A stretch of 64,000 nt of DNA from Annona cherimola (lineage: Eukaryota; Streptophyta; Magnoliopsida; Magnoliales; Annonaceae). Below, piece by piece: positions 26,907 through 37,941 of the stretch; the stretch's first letter is position 1; the number at the start of each line of letters is the position of its first letter. Below the pieces are notes generated by a model, which searched no databases, was not told the origin of the DNA, and saw only the letters and a program-made list of their open reading frames with translations. The DNA is taken from the NCBI GenBank assembly GCA_030490835.1, contig CM059977.1:20503335-20567334 (forward strand). Reading direction: 5' to 3'. A program made the position numbers and the translations under genes.

Positions 26907-27143
26907 TCAATGGTGTGCGTTTGGTACTAAGAAAAAAGTGAAAAAAAAAAGGTGTGGAAAACTTTTAAAATGGGGAAAAATAAAATGACAAGAGTAATGA
27001 ATAATGATAAGAATGAAAGACCAAAAAAGATAACATATTTATATGGAAAAAGCAAGAAAATATTAAAACTTAAATATATATATTTCTTCTTTCTTTCTTT
27101 TTTCTTTTTTCTTTTTTTAAAATTACCCGGCACCAAACGGATT
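26907..27143 (+). mobile_element. Possible MITE with GTTTGGTNC ends
   Basis: Left end gtgcgtttggtac and right end gcaccaaacgg are inverted relative to each other. The interior is low-complexity A/T. No target duplication was identified. Confidence 0.35.
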
Positions 27144-28209
27144 GAATGTTGTTTCCAATTTCTAAATAGAGCTATCAAGCTGACAAGAGCTTGATGGTCC
27201 AAATTTTTGTGCCGCGGAGATATTCTAAAAGAGCGATGAACAACGATACAGACGTCGGCCTAGATTCGCGGGGACGATAAGTGAGATACTGATGTTCGAG
27301 AGTCCGAGTGATGTCAATATCATGCTACTACGCCAATTTAAAATTTTGGTTTGCCATCAATAAAATAATAATAATAATAATTTTGGCTTACCCGATATAT
27401 AGATGGATTGAGGAACATCTAATTCAAACATGGTAAACTGTTTTTTTTCTCTAATGCGGGATTACGTGAGAAAAGATTTTAGTGAATTTATGCGTAAAGT
27501 AATTTTGTTTTTAATCTAAGAGTAGGGGATAAGATGTAAATTTTTCTTTTAAAAAAAAAAAAAAAAATTCCATTCTTCTCTACCTATTTTTCAATACAGT
27601 TTCCTGTGAAAGCATGCACAACCAGTCAGTACTAAAGAAACACCAACAATATCAAGGTACTAAGATTTATATTTCAAATTAGCTTTTTATCATGTTCAAT
27701 TAAACTTTAAAATACGTTCACTAGTCATAATTTTCATATTACAGATATTATAAATTAAACTTATTGCATATGTGTATAATATACTATAACTAGTATTTAG
27801 GAATGAAATTTAAACTATTAAATGCGTACACATTAATTTTTTAACGTTAATGAATTATTTTAAAATCAAAGTCCATATATTATATTCGACACAATAAAAT
27901 AAACATATAACAAAAAGATCATGATAACATAATATTCAGGGAACTAATATTAATCTAAAAATAAATATTTAATAAATTTAATTATTAAAAACTTGTAGAA
28001 ATAATTAAAATTTGGTTTTATGATATTAAATTTTAAGTAGAATGCAATTAATGATTTAGATGTTAAAAATAAATTACATATAATATACTTTTTAAACATG
28101 CAACACCCATGGGATATAACTGGAGCTTTTTATGATCCTCCTTCCATATCTGATAAGTCTCAAACTAATGTAAACTTTTGAGTATTCATGGGGCACTCAA
28201 TATAGGACA

Positions 28210-28375
28210 TAATCTTAATAAATTTTTAACCTCTCAACTAACTAATTATCTTATGTTTTTATTATTTCTATGTTTTAGTATTTTTCACATCTTTATATAT
28301 AACTATCATATCTATTTGTATTTATTCTCTTTATTCATAATGGTTACCTCTAACATCTTAACTTATATGGAGTAA
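28210..28375 (-). mobile_element. AT-rich MITE copy, partial
   Basis: The reverse complement carries gttagaggtaaccattatga and gatagttatatataaagatg, shared with the copy at 50360-50575 and the wider AT-rich family. Borders uncertain. Confidence 0.35.
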
Positions 28376-29393
28376 AGCTAATATATGAAAATATATTAAA
28401 ATCATCAACTGGTAACCATTTATTTTAAGTACTTTCAGATGATACTGAATTACTGATTATAGAAACCACTTGATATAATTAATTTCGAATATTTTATATA
28501 AAATAGGAGCGGTGGCTGTGATAAACGGATTGAATCTCATGCAATCTTTAAAACAATCTGCCTATGACATTATGATGAATTATTTTCTTTTTGTAATACA
28601 ACTATATTCAATTATTTCAATTAACTTAATGTGAAATTATAGTTACCTTCAATCGTCTTATTATTAATTTTTCAGCTGTACCTTTCTAATATTGAAATAC
28701 ACTATCCAAATAAGCCTTATCATTTATGGTTGAAATTTGTGAAAATATTAACTTATATTTTTATTCCTGAAAGCTATATTTTGCTAGTTATTTTTAATTT
28801 CCCTACCCCTGATTTCTGTTTTCTTAAAATGGGTTAGTCATCACTTCCCATTTCGTGGAACATTTCCGAACAAACACAAGCAAGATAAACCAGTAAAAAA
28901 AAAAAAAAAAATCTTATCTTTCATTTAACTGATTTATACCCAAGTAGAGAAGGGAGAATAAAGATGGATTGGATTGAAATTTCGGCATTCAAGGAAATAC
29001 TAGAAATGTCACATTAGCCATTACGTAAGGCAGACATTTCACTCAACATCTGCTGAATTCGTTTGGTTGTGATGATGCTTGGGCCGGCTGCCAATTGGCA
29101 TTCGCTCTCTTCTCATGGCCACCAAACACTTTTTTTTTATGTGGATGCCACGATAGACCTTATCCCCTTCTCTTGTCCTCATTCTCCCTCTCTAATCTCT
29201 TTCGACATCCCACACCTGCAATCATTCTTCATGCATAGCATATGCATCTGTAGATGAATGATGATCCTGCCCTTCAATTAATTAATTTTCTTGCAAGCTT
29301 AATGGGAGACATACGCATCTTACATGAATTTTGCAGTAGCCCATCTCATGAATATTTTTTAGTTCAAGACCTCCATTATTTGCCATCTTGACA

Positions 29394-29525
29394 TTTTTAA
29401 GGTACATTGTCAAATTTATGTTTCCACATCGGAAAATCATAGATGTGATGTGGCTTACGATAATTAGGTTATAAATAGTGTTGTGTATTATATAAGTTTT
29501 GAGTGGAAACTCAAGCTTCGATAAG
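29394..29525 (+). mobile_element. TRIM-like LTR fragment a
   Basis: Contains tgtcaaatttatg, ccacatcggaaaatcatag and gttataaatag, a pattern repeated at 29989 and 31297. It looks like part of a short non-coding retrotransposon LTR. Confidence 0.4.
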
Positions 29526-29988
29526 ATAACATTATTGATTGTGATAAGAGAAGAATTGGAAAGCAATTGGAGCATTATTGAGAATTGAGGACCCTTCAAG
29601 GGGAAAAAAAAAACTTGAAAAAAATACAAACTTAAGAAATGGAAGCAACTGAAAAAAACACAAGAAAAAGAATAAAATTGAAATGAATGATATCCATCAT
29701 TTTGAAAAAAAAGGATTTAGAGTCCGACTAAATTGAAGAAATAAAAGTTTTTTTTTTTTTTTTACTTACTCAAAAACATTTAGAGGTACGTAAGCAATTT
29801 TTTTTCTCATGAATTCAAGGAAGATAAGCACGAAAGTTTATATGTGAAACTTCTTTAGTTACATGGATACCAATGAAAACTTTGATTCGAATACTTATGC
29901 TAATTGGAAGATTTGCTAATGAATGAAGACTTTAAATGTTCAGTTCACACGGAGACATACGAAGTATGGAGACCTACTATACTGACCT

Positions 29989-30100
29989 CTGTCAAATTTA
30001 TATCCCATATCGAAAAACCATAGAAATGATGAAGTTTAGAATAACTTATGAACAGGGGGTTCATGTTTATATAATATTTAGGATCAGCTATCAATAGAAG
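29989..30100 (+). mobile_element. TRIM-like LTR fragment b
   Basis: tgtcaaatttatatcccatatcgaaaaacc followed by atgatgaagtttagaataactt closely parallels the fragments at 29394 and 31297. Non-coding. Confidence 0.4.
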
Positions 30101-30219
30101 TTCAACAGGGATCGAACACTCGACATGGGGCATGCAAGCCCGAGTATGAAACAAACTAGCCAAGGCCAGGTTCACATCCATAGTGTGTTTATTTATATAA
30201 AAAAAATTTTAAAAATAAA

Positions 30220-30405
30220 AATTTTCATTCTTCATAAATGCTTTATTTTAATTTTTTTTTACTTCTCCATATACAACGATCTTACGTTTCAATTACTTTT
30301 ACATAGTTATCTATATATCTAATATCTTTTTAAACTTTATTTTCTTTTTCTCTTATTATTACCCTTATTATGTCGCATCATTTTAAAAACTTTTACGCCA
30401 AAAAC
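30220..30405 (-). mobile_element. AT-rich MITE copy
   Basis: The reverse complement runs from ggcgtaaaagtttttaaaa through aataataagagaaaaa and tatatagataactatgta, matching the AT-rich family pattern. Borders approximate. Confidence 0.35.
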
Positions 30406-30714
30406 TTTGTATCAAAGTAATTTACAAATATAACTGCGTAGTTTGATTATAAGTGCAAATATACCTACATGATTTTCAAAAATTTCAAATTACCTCCACG
30501 TAGTTTTACTATAATTTGAAATACACTCACGCAGTTATGATTCCATTACTGCGCTGTCATGGCGTACGTATATTTGCAAAGGTTTGTAAACTAACGTAAG
30601 TATATTTGTAAAAACTAATATACCCACTTAATTTTTGAAATTGGAAATATATTCACATAATTTGCAAACATTTGCAAATATACTTATGCTGTGACGGTGA
30701 AGTAATGACATCAC

Positions 30715-30837
30715 GCGAACCTGCCCACAGGGCGGTTGGTGCCGCATCGGGACTTCGTGCCCATCCACCGGGATTCGAATCCCGCAGTTGCCATTGAGTG
30801 GGTGTTGCTCTGGCAAAATCAAAAAAAAAAAAAAAAA
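30715..30837 (+). mobile_element. tRNA-derived SINE
   Basis: About 120 bp flanked by a perfect 15-bp duplication aagtaatgacatcac (30700-30714 and 30838-30852). It holds a B box within gggattcgaatccc, an upstream A-box-like stretch, and a terminal poly(A) run. It sits inside a patch of inverted and direct repeats of the form gcaaatatacntac (about 30420-30950), so it is nested in older repetitive DNA. Confidence 0.8.
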
Positions 30838-31296
30838 AAGTAATGACATCACAACGACATGGGCGTATTTGTAATTATGGTCAAACTATGTGGGGACAAT
30901 TTTCAATTTCTGAAACTATATGTGTAGATTTGCAATTATGGCTAGTGCAAATTAGAGTCCATTGCTAGAAGACATGTGTAGTGAGGTATGTAAGATGATA
31001 ATAAAATGAAAAAGGAAATTTGAAATTAAGGAATGACAGCTGAGATGAAGGCTATCAAGTTAAAGATTTGGAAGGATACAAATTAACAGCATATTGCATA
31101 TACTTCAATACGGATGAACAAAAGTTGAAACAATTGATATAACTTAAGTATGTATTATGTTGAAACAATTGATATCACTTTAGTATATATTGTCTTTCAC
31201 AAATTGAAGCAGAAAAAAATTTTAAGATCATTAAATGATGATGACTTTGGAAATTCAGTTCAAAGAGGATGGTAGACGTATGTAAGTTAGTGAGCT

Positions 31297-31400
31297 ATGT
31301 CAAACTTATGTCCCGTATCGAAAAATCATAAAAGTGATAGAGTTTAGGATAAGTTAAACAGGGGCTCATGTCATATTATAGGTGAGTTTTGAGTCTTTAA
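31297..31400 (+). mobile_element. TRIM-like LTR fragment c
   Basis: gtcaaacttatgtcccgtatcgaaaaatca and gtttaggataagtt parallel the fragments at 29394 and 29989. Confidence 0.4.
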
Positions 31401-32864
31401 AAATCGAGTATATTGCTAGCAGATATGCCTAGAGAGGTACGTAAGAAGTCTTTTAAATTAAAGTTACTTTTTCGTGTTTTTAGTTTAATGTGGTTGCTTC
31501 TTTCTGCTATTTAGCATATATTGCTAGTAGTGTTATTGAAACCGAATTTTTAAGTCTAATTCAACCGGTTAAATGGGCGATTTAATTGGATTTCAAGCTG
31601 CCGATTTAACAACTTGGAAAAAGAAAATCCTGTCTACAGCGTAATCTAATCCCAAGCTCTGCCACAATTAGAAAATCACAGCCTCCTCTAGCCTCTCTTC
31701 TCGATTCTTGCTTGGGCGCCGCCACTTACAGAGGCGTCTTCCTTTCCTCTGCTTGCAGTAACAAAATCCACTGCTGAAAACAATATAGATATGCCACTGG
31801 CCCAACATTAAAGAAGACATGGGACGATGAAAGCTTGTTTTATTTACTTTTTAATGTGGAAAATAAGATTACTTACGTATTATTCTTTCTCTATGAGTGG
31901 AATTTACTTTTAAAAAGTTAAAACAGTTCAGCAACAAACATGGAAGTATTCTTAATTATTTGAGCTAATGACATCATCCTGTCTTGATGACATTGAGCTC
32001 ATCTCTAAGTTTTAAAATGTCAAATGAGCGATTTGATTATCGGATTGGTATGGATAACATTGATTACTAGCATTACCTCGTGTGGGATCCACTTGTGCTT
32101 TCCTCCCCCAACAACTGGAATCCTTGATTGTTACTTGGATGTGTGGACGATTTTTCTGGATTATGGAATTTATGTAACAATTTTAATGGAGTTCCAAAGG
32201 AGATTTGATATTCGCTTGACAGTTTTTTTTTTTTTTTTTCTCTTTTATCACTTCTCTTTCCAAATATTACTATACATCATGCCAATCTTCCTTTCTATAG
32301 TTGCTTTAAAAAAAAAAATATGATAATAGTGTGTCGGGTGATCAGAGAAAAAGAAAATAGGAAATTTTTTTAAAATACCATTTGATTTGGTAAAGGTAAT
32401 CATTACAGGTGAACCAAATGAAAAAAATATAATATAATGATTAAAAATATAGATAATAATAAAAATAATACAATAGTTAATTAGCTAGTTAGACATCGAA
32501 TAGTTAATTAGCTAGTTAGTCACGATGTCAACTTACATAAAAATGTATGAAAAATAGCCTTAATTCCAAACACACCCCAAGTAAACATCCTTGGACAATA
32601 TATTTTAACAAAAAGTTTTAGAATACGGGTGCCAAATTTCTTTATAAAACTAATTAAATTAATATTATTGAAAAATAAACTTAACACTTGCAGTTGAAAC
32701 ATGAACCGGTGATCAAGCCTTGTAGGGTTTAATGTGGAGAAATTATTTTTTATTATTAAATAATGTATATGACAAGATCTAGCTGGCATAAACCTCCAAA
32801 AGAGCAGAGTCAACCTATACCAATTCTCTTGGAATGAATGAAACCCATCAAGCTACAAATAGTT
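31401..32864. other. Intergenic region
   Basis: AT-rich, with no recognisable gene. The patch at 32390-32525 has the AT-rich MITE flavour and a direct repeat of agttaattagctagttag. 31640-31780 is GC-richer and T/C-rich, but no coding motif is seen. Confidence 0.4.
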
Positions 32865-33447
32865 TATAATAGCTCAGAACCGAATCCCATATCGAGAAGG
32901 GGATAAAGTTCCTGATGGTTTATAAGTAGGTCTCAAGTTGAACATGGTATGATGCGTTTTAAAGTCGTGTGGCTAAGCTACAAGGCCAGAATGGACAATA
33001 TCATACTTTGAGACTCATAACCTACAGGCTTAATGGTCATTTTTCTGGGTCTATGTGCTCTGTATGTCAGACCCAATGGTCACTTTTTTGGGTTTGTGCA
33101 TGACGAGTGGTATCAGAGAGTGAAACCAGTGAAAGCCAGAGTTGCAAGCAGAAGCCCAGAGCTAAGTTATGGTTTAGGAACAAACCAGACACAAACTGGT
33201 GAGCTTGTAATAGCCCAGAACCAAACCCTACATCGGAAAGGGGATAAAGTTCATGATGGTTTATAAATGGGGTCTCAAGTTGAACATGGTGTGATGTGTT
33301 TTAAAGCCGTGTGACTAAACTGCTAAGCCAAAATGGACAATATTACATTGTGAGGCTCATAGCCCACAGACCCAATAGTCATTTTTCTGGGTTTGTGTAC
33401 TCTGTACGTCAGGCTCAATAGTCACTTTTCTAGGTTTGTGCGTTACA
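32865..33447 (+). mobile_element. TRIM (terminal-repeat retrotransposon in miniature)
   Basis: Two direct terminal repeats of about 241 bp (32865-33105 and 33206-33447) enclose about 100 bp. A primer-binding-site-like tggtatcagag follows the left repeat at 33108. The repeats share ggggataaagttc, gatggtttataa, tctcaagttgaacatgg and gtttgtgc but differ at many positions, so the insertion is old. No protein is encoded. I found no matching target duplication. Confidence 0.75.
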
Positions 33448-34511
33448 GTAAATTATCATAATTAATAATATACCAATTCTCACACAAGAAATTGAGTTGA
33501 CACCACGAAAATTGGTGCTCATAGATTAGGTCACTCATAATTAATGAAAGTAGCTTGAAACAGGCACACACCTACCATTGAGTCGAAGCAAACGATTCGA
33601 TATTAAATAAGACATTGATAGTTGTGGAGGCCAAAGTTGTCTCATTTAATTATGGGCGTCTCATGTTAGACTCTACCTCATTCACAACCAATCCGAGGTG
33701 AACATATTATCCCTCGTAAAATCCCAAGAGAATGACTATAAATTCTTTCCTAACACAAGGCACATGTTGTCCTTAGGCCACAACATTTATAAAAAGTTGG
33801 GGATGTCCTAGAAATTTTAGGTAGATCTAGATTTCTTGGGTAAAGTTTGAATTTGGAGGATTTAGAAAAGTGGATGAAAACTGAGGTAAGTAATTTCTTT
33901 TTAATTTTTATTTGTTTTTCTTATTTATTGCATTTATTTAATATGGAAGAAATTTAGAACAAAATTGAGATATTATGGTTAAAAATTCTTAAACCTAATA
34001 GAGTAGAGAAAAAGAAATTTTTCGTGGATATGAGATATGAGTAGGAAATCAAGATGGATGATTTTAGAATTATATTTTATTACGAAAGACAATAATTACT
34101 TCAGAAAATTTGAGATAATATGAAAGATGAATGTCTTCAAATAAGTATTTTAAAATTAGAGAAAGAAGAAAAATTAGGATATTTGAGGATAGAATTAAAA
34201 AATTATTTTTGGAATATTGTTTAAGAATATTATTGTTATTTTTATGTAGATTAAAGTGAAAAGATATCATAATCTTGTAGAGTCCAAAGTTGGAGATTTG
34301 AAAATTTTGCAAAAAAGGTAAGTAGAAATTTTTTGCTTTTACTTGGATGCTTATAGATGTTAATTGATGTTTATTATTCAGGGCATAGATGTTTTATGAT
34401 GTTTGGAATTTTTTATTTGAGATTTCTATGAAAACCTCTTTTTTGATATGTATGATTTTCTTAGTTTTAATTATCTAACTAAGTTGAGTAGTATGAAAAT
34501 TTTATTTTAAA

Positions 34512-34614
34512 TTGATGATGAATTTATAACATTTTTAAAAAAAGTAAGTAAATTATTTAAGTTTTGATGATGAATTAATAACATTTTTTAAAAAAGTAAG
34601 TAAATTATTTAAGT
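34512..34614 (+). repeat. 52-bp tandem duplication
   Basis: ttgatgatgaatttataac... repeats almost exactly at a period of 52 bp (34512 and 34564), with only a few differences. Confidence 0.8.
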
Positions 34615-36084
34615 TCGATGGATACATTTTAAAATGAGTATATGAGCACAAATATTATGTATGAGTGCAATATTGCACATTAAGTATGACATATGATGAT
34701 TTTTTGGGTAAGCCGAAGAACAAGAGGAGTTACGGCATACTGTAGTATAGTCGTGTAAGATGTTTGAAGCTGATGAGTCTAACTAATACGCCTGATGACA
34801 TGGATGATGATAAAGATGAGAACGAGGATAAACGTTTATAGTATATGAGCATTTGGGACATGACTTTTTGCGTAAACATGACATGGAGGAGCATATGAAT
34901 TTTTAAAATTTTTGGTGTTTGAGTTATTTTGTGAAAATGATGTTTGTTTGGTTTAATATTTCAGTTTTGTTGTTGTCCTATTTACCGAGTTGGCTTGGAC
35001 TCACGTTTTCTTATCTTGATATTTTTTAGATGACAAAACAAAGGTAAGAGCTCAACAAAGAGTTAGTGCTTAGATAAAAGTGAGAGGAGATCTTAGTCCA
35101 TTAGGGTATATATGAATTATTAACTTAATTAGTAGAAAAGACTAAGTATGATATTTTTTTGCATAAATGAATTATGTGGTAAGGACTTCTTGTGAAGCTT
35201 ATTTTATTATAAAGTTGATATGTTGTTGTTTATGTGAATAAATTTGAGGAGATTTAGATAAATTTATTTTGCTTAACTTCTGTATCTTTATATATATTAT
35301 AATGGATAACATGATATGAGAATATTTTTACAAAGTGATTCCATTTAACCACTCAACCTCATGATTCTAGGGAGATGTTGTCAGATTTTTTAATTAAATC
35401 TAACGACCGTTGACTAAGTAAGGAAGGTAAGCTATGGGAGTGTTGCAGTGGTTTTGAGATCGCTGTTTTTACACATATATCTCATGTTGATCATGTTCTT
35501 ATCATTCTTCTGATGATCTATCCCCTAATACCATTTTAAACTTATCAGTATAAATAGTAAAACCTAGTAGAAAAAAATTATTTTACTTAAGTTAAAATAT
35601 ACTGTCCAAATTTTAAATCCATATCTTATATTATCACGAAAATGTATTTAAACTGGTCATTCCGTTATAACCAGGTGGACGGTGGCTTAGCTTTCGTGCG
35701 AATTGGATTGCGTCCTGTGGATTTTTCTGATTTTATTTGCAGCCGCGAATTAATTAATTAGGTGACCGACCAATGTTTGTCGTACGTGCCAGACGTTTAC
35801 ATCTCATTCGGGCATTTGTTTGAATTTTGAATGATTCCGTGCCGTGCCGAAAACATGGAAACATTCAGCACGTCTGAAAAACCAAAGATTCTCTCTCCTT
35901 CTCCACGCCGTTGCAAAATCCCTGACCCTGGTGATATTCAAACAAAAAGAAAAAAAAAAAAAAAAAAAGACGAGTGTTTTTGAGTATTTACGATAAACCT
36001 TCTCGGTCTTAACAAAAATTGCAACAAGATCAGGGTTTTACATGCATAAAATATTGTTAGAAATTAAGGTTGTGTTTGGGAAAT

Positions 36085-36232
36085 TAAGGTGCGTTTGATA
36101 ACGATAATAATTACGAGCACATTTGAAACAAAGAAGAAGGTAGTTGTATGTGAAGGTATGAAAAAATAAAAGGAAAGTAGCTTAATATTTTTTCCTACTC
36201 AACCAAACACATTCTAAAAATATCTCAACCTT
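36085..36232 (+). mobile_element. Possible short MITE
   Basis: Begins ggtgcgtttgataacg and ends ccaaacacattc, with agtagttgtatgtgaagg-like content inside, weakly inverted at the ends. Similar to the AT-rich family. Confidence 0.3.
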
Positions 36233-36342
36233 TTTATTAACCAAAAGCGGAATTTTAAAATGCATTTGTATAGTTTTTTTTGGATCAACAACTCTAAAAA
36301 TAAAAGAGCACTGATTTTTTCAAACCAGACTAAAATCCGGTA

Positions 36343-36630
36343 AAACATTTTTTTGTTTTTTTGAAAAGTTTTTTATAAACATGTTAATTTAGTTGTATTT
36401 AATTTATAAATCAATTTTTTACCATTTGTGGATATGTATATATATTTATTTCGGATTTTTAAAAATAGAAGTATTTATGTCATATTAAATTATCTTTAAA
36501 TACCTCTTTTTTAAAAATCCAAATAAATATACACACATATTCTCAAATGGTAAAAAAATTAATTTATAGATTAAATATAACTAAATTAATATGTTTATAA
36601 AAAAAATTCAAAAAAAACAAAAAACATGTT
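36343..36630 (+). mobile_element. Fold-back element, family A, copy 1
   Basis: Two inverted arms of about 130 bp (36343-36479 and 36498-36629) with matching strings such as ataaacatgttaatttagtt against aactaaattaatatgtttat. It would form a long hairpin. Non-coding. It closely resembles 37639-37941. Confidence 0.65.
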
Positions 36631-36670
36631 CTTTGGAAAAGATCATATGACACAATATATATATATATAT

Positions 36671-37033
36671 AGGGAAATGATCCAGTGCATGCGACTGCAC
36701 CGTGCAGTCCATGCACTGTGGGCCCCACCTGATCATTTTCCATAAATTCACCTCACCCATTGTATTTAGAATTGTTCACTTTATTACCATACCAATTTTC
36801 ATCCAAATCCAACATGTGTGTAGTCTCCATCTTAAAATGGTGCAAAATCAACGTAATAAAATAGTTTAATGTAAATATCAAGTTTAAAGTGGTTTTTTCA
36901 ACATCTAAACCATCTAAAGTATGATTTATATATGGATAAATGAGTGTATAAAGTTTCATTACAATCTAATATATGTGGAGTCCATTTTACAGCGGACTGC
37001 ACCGTACAGTCCGACTGCACACGATGATATCCC
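36671..37033 (-). mobile_element. MITE inserted in (TA)n, copy 1 (Micron-like)
   Basis: A 363-bp non-coding element with ends agggaaatgatccagtgca and ...gatatccc, flanked on both sides by (TA)n tracts (36655-36670 and 37034-37051). It is a near-identical reverse-orientation copy of 48755-49099. The tract flanks recall rice Micron elements, which sit in TA microsatellites. Both copies hold a conserved chance frame of about 65 codons. Confidence 0.75.
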
Positions 37034-37051
37034 ATATATATATATATATAA

Positions 37052-37638
37052 TAAAATAAAATAAAAAAAGAAGAAGGAGAGGGACGGAGGTTCCAAGTTG
37101 CAACCAAAGCCAAGTTGCGGGGCTTGTTTGACGTGGGTGGGTCACAAGTCGCAACCAGATTGAGCTTGTGGCGGCCATGGAGAGACGTGGGGATTTGCAA
37201 GCGTAATGTCCCATATCCATGTGCTTGGATTGCGTCATTGTCTTCCCTTGCTTTCAAGCAATGTTTTGTATATGGCTGTAAAATTATAATAATCATTATT
37301 GTTATTCTTGCTCGTGATAATATTTTTACAACCAAATCAAAATTTAATTGCATAAATGTAAAAACCTTAACCGTTAGCAATTTTATTTTTCAGCAGCTGG
37401 TGTATGACACATACAGCAGACTATTGATAATTACGTTTTTCTTTACCAGTCACCTAAGTCTACCAATTTGGTTGACATTTGTGTGTACGTTAGTAAAATT
37501 TCGGTTTCGAATCTGAGCTGAATCGATACCCTCCATTCGCATAAAAAATTTTCTTTAGCAAGTGCAGTAAATTTTGAAAAAATTAAAAAAAAATTCTACT
37601 AGTGGAAATGGGAGGCAAGTATGCCCCGTAATCATTTC
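37052..37638. other. Intergenic region
   Basis: The stretch at 37080-37260 is GC-richer than its surroundings. Frames on both strands overlap there, but none shows a known motif. Nothing assigned. Confidence 0.35.
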
Positions 37639-37941
37639 AGACCAGTCCAAATATTTATTTATTTTTTTTGTTTTTTTGAAATTTTTTCATAGACACATTA
37701 ATCTAGTTATCTTTAATTTATAAACCCAGTTTTATTATTTTGGATATATGTATATATTTATTTTGAATTTTTAAATATAGGGGCATTTAAGTCATCTTAA
37801 ATCCTACATTTAAGAATCCAAAATAACTATATACATATTTAAAAATGATAAAACTTTGTTTATAGATTAAATATAATTAGATTAACATGTTTATAAAAAA
37901 TTTCAAAAAAAAAAAACAAAAATATATATTTAGACCGGTCT
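37639..37941 (+). mobile_element. Fold-back element, family A, copy 2
   Basis: 303 bp with ends AGACCAGTCC and AGACCGGTCT (self-complementary with the left end) and long inverted arms. The arms share attaatctagttatctttaa against ttaaatataattagattaa. Same family as 36343-36630. Confidence 0.65.

Larger units (their letters stand above)
26525..29380. other. AT-rich intergenic region with one GC-rich island
   Basis: No gene recognised. About 26720-26895 is a GC-rich island inside AT-rich DNA. 26907-27143 has inverted ends (gcgtttggtac / gcaccaaacgg) and may be another MITE. Long A and T homopolymers occur at about 27550 and 28895. Confidence 0.4.
33448..36342. other. Intergenic region with a possible decayed LTR
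   Basis: No gene recognised. 34930-35110 (accgagttggcttggactc, then tttttagatgacaaaacaaa) resembles the tail of some plant Ty3-type LTRs, but no borders were found. It includes a 52-bp tandem duplication at 34512-34614 and long A runs near 35950. Confidence 0.35.

Noticed and set aside
36753..37380. Frames overlapping the (TA)n-flanked MITE and its flank, repeated at 48812-49165
   Set aside because: The shared protein-like reading comes from the two copies being the same non-coding element. The composition shows no domain and both ends run into flanking sequence.
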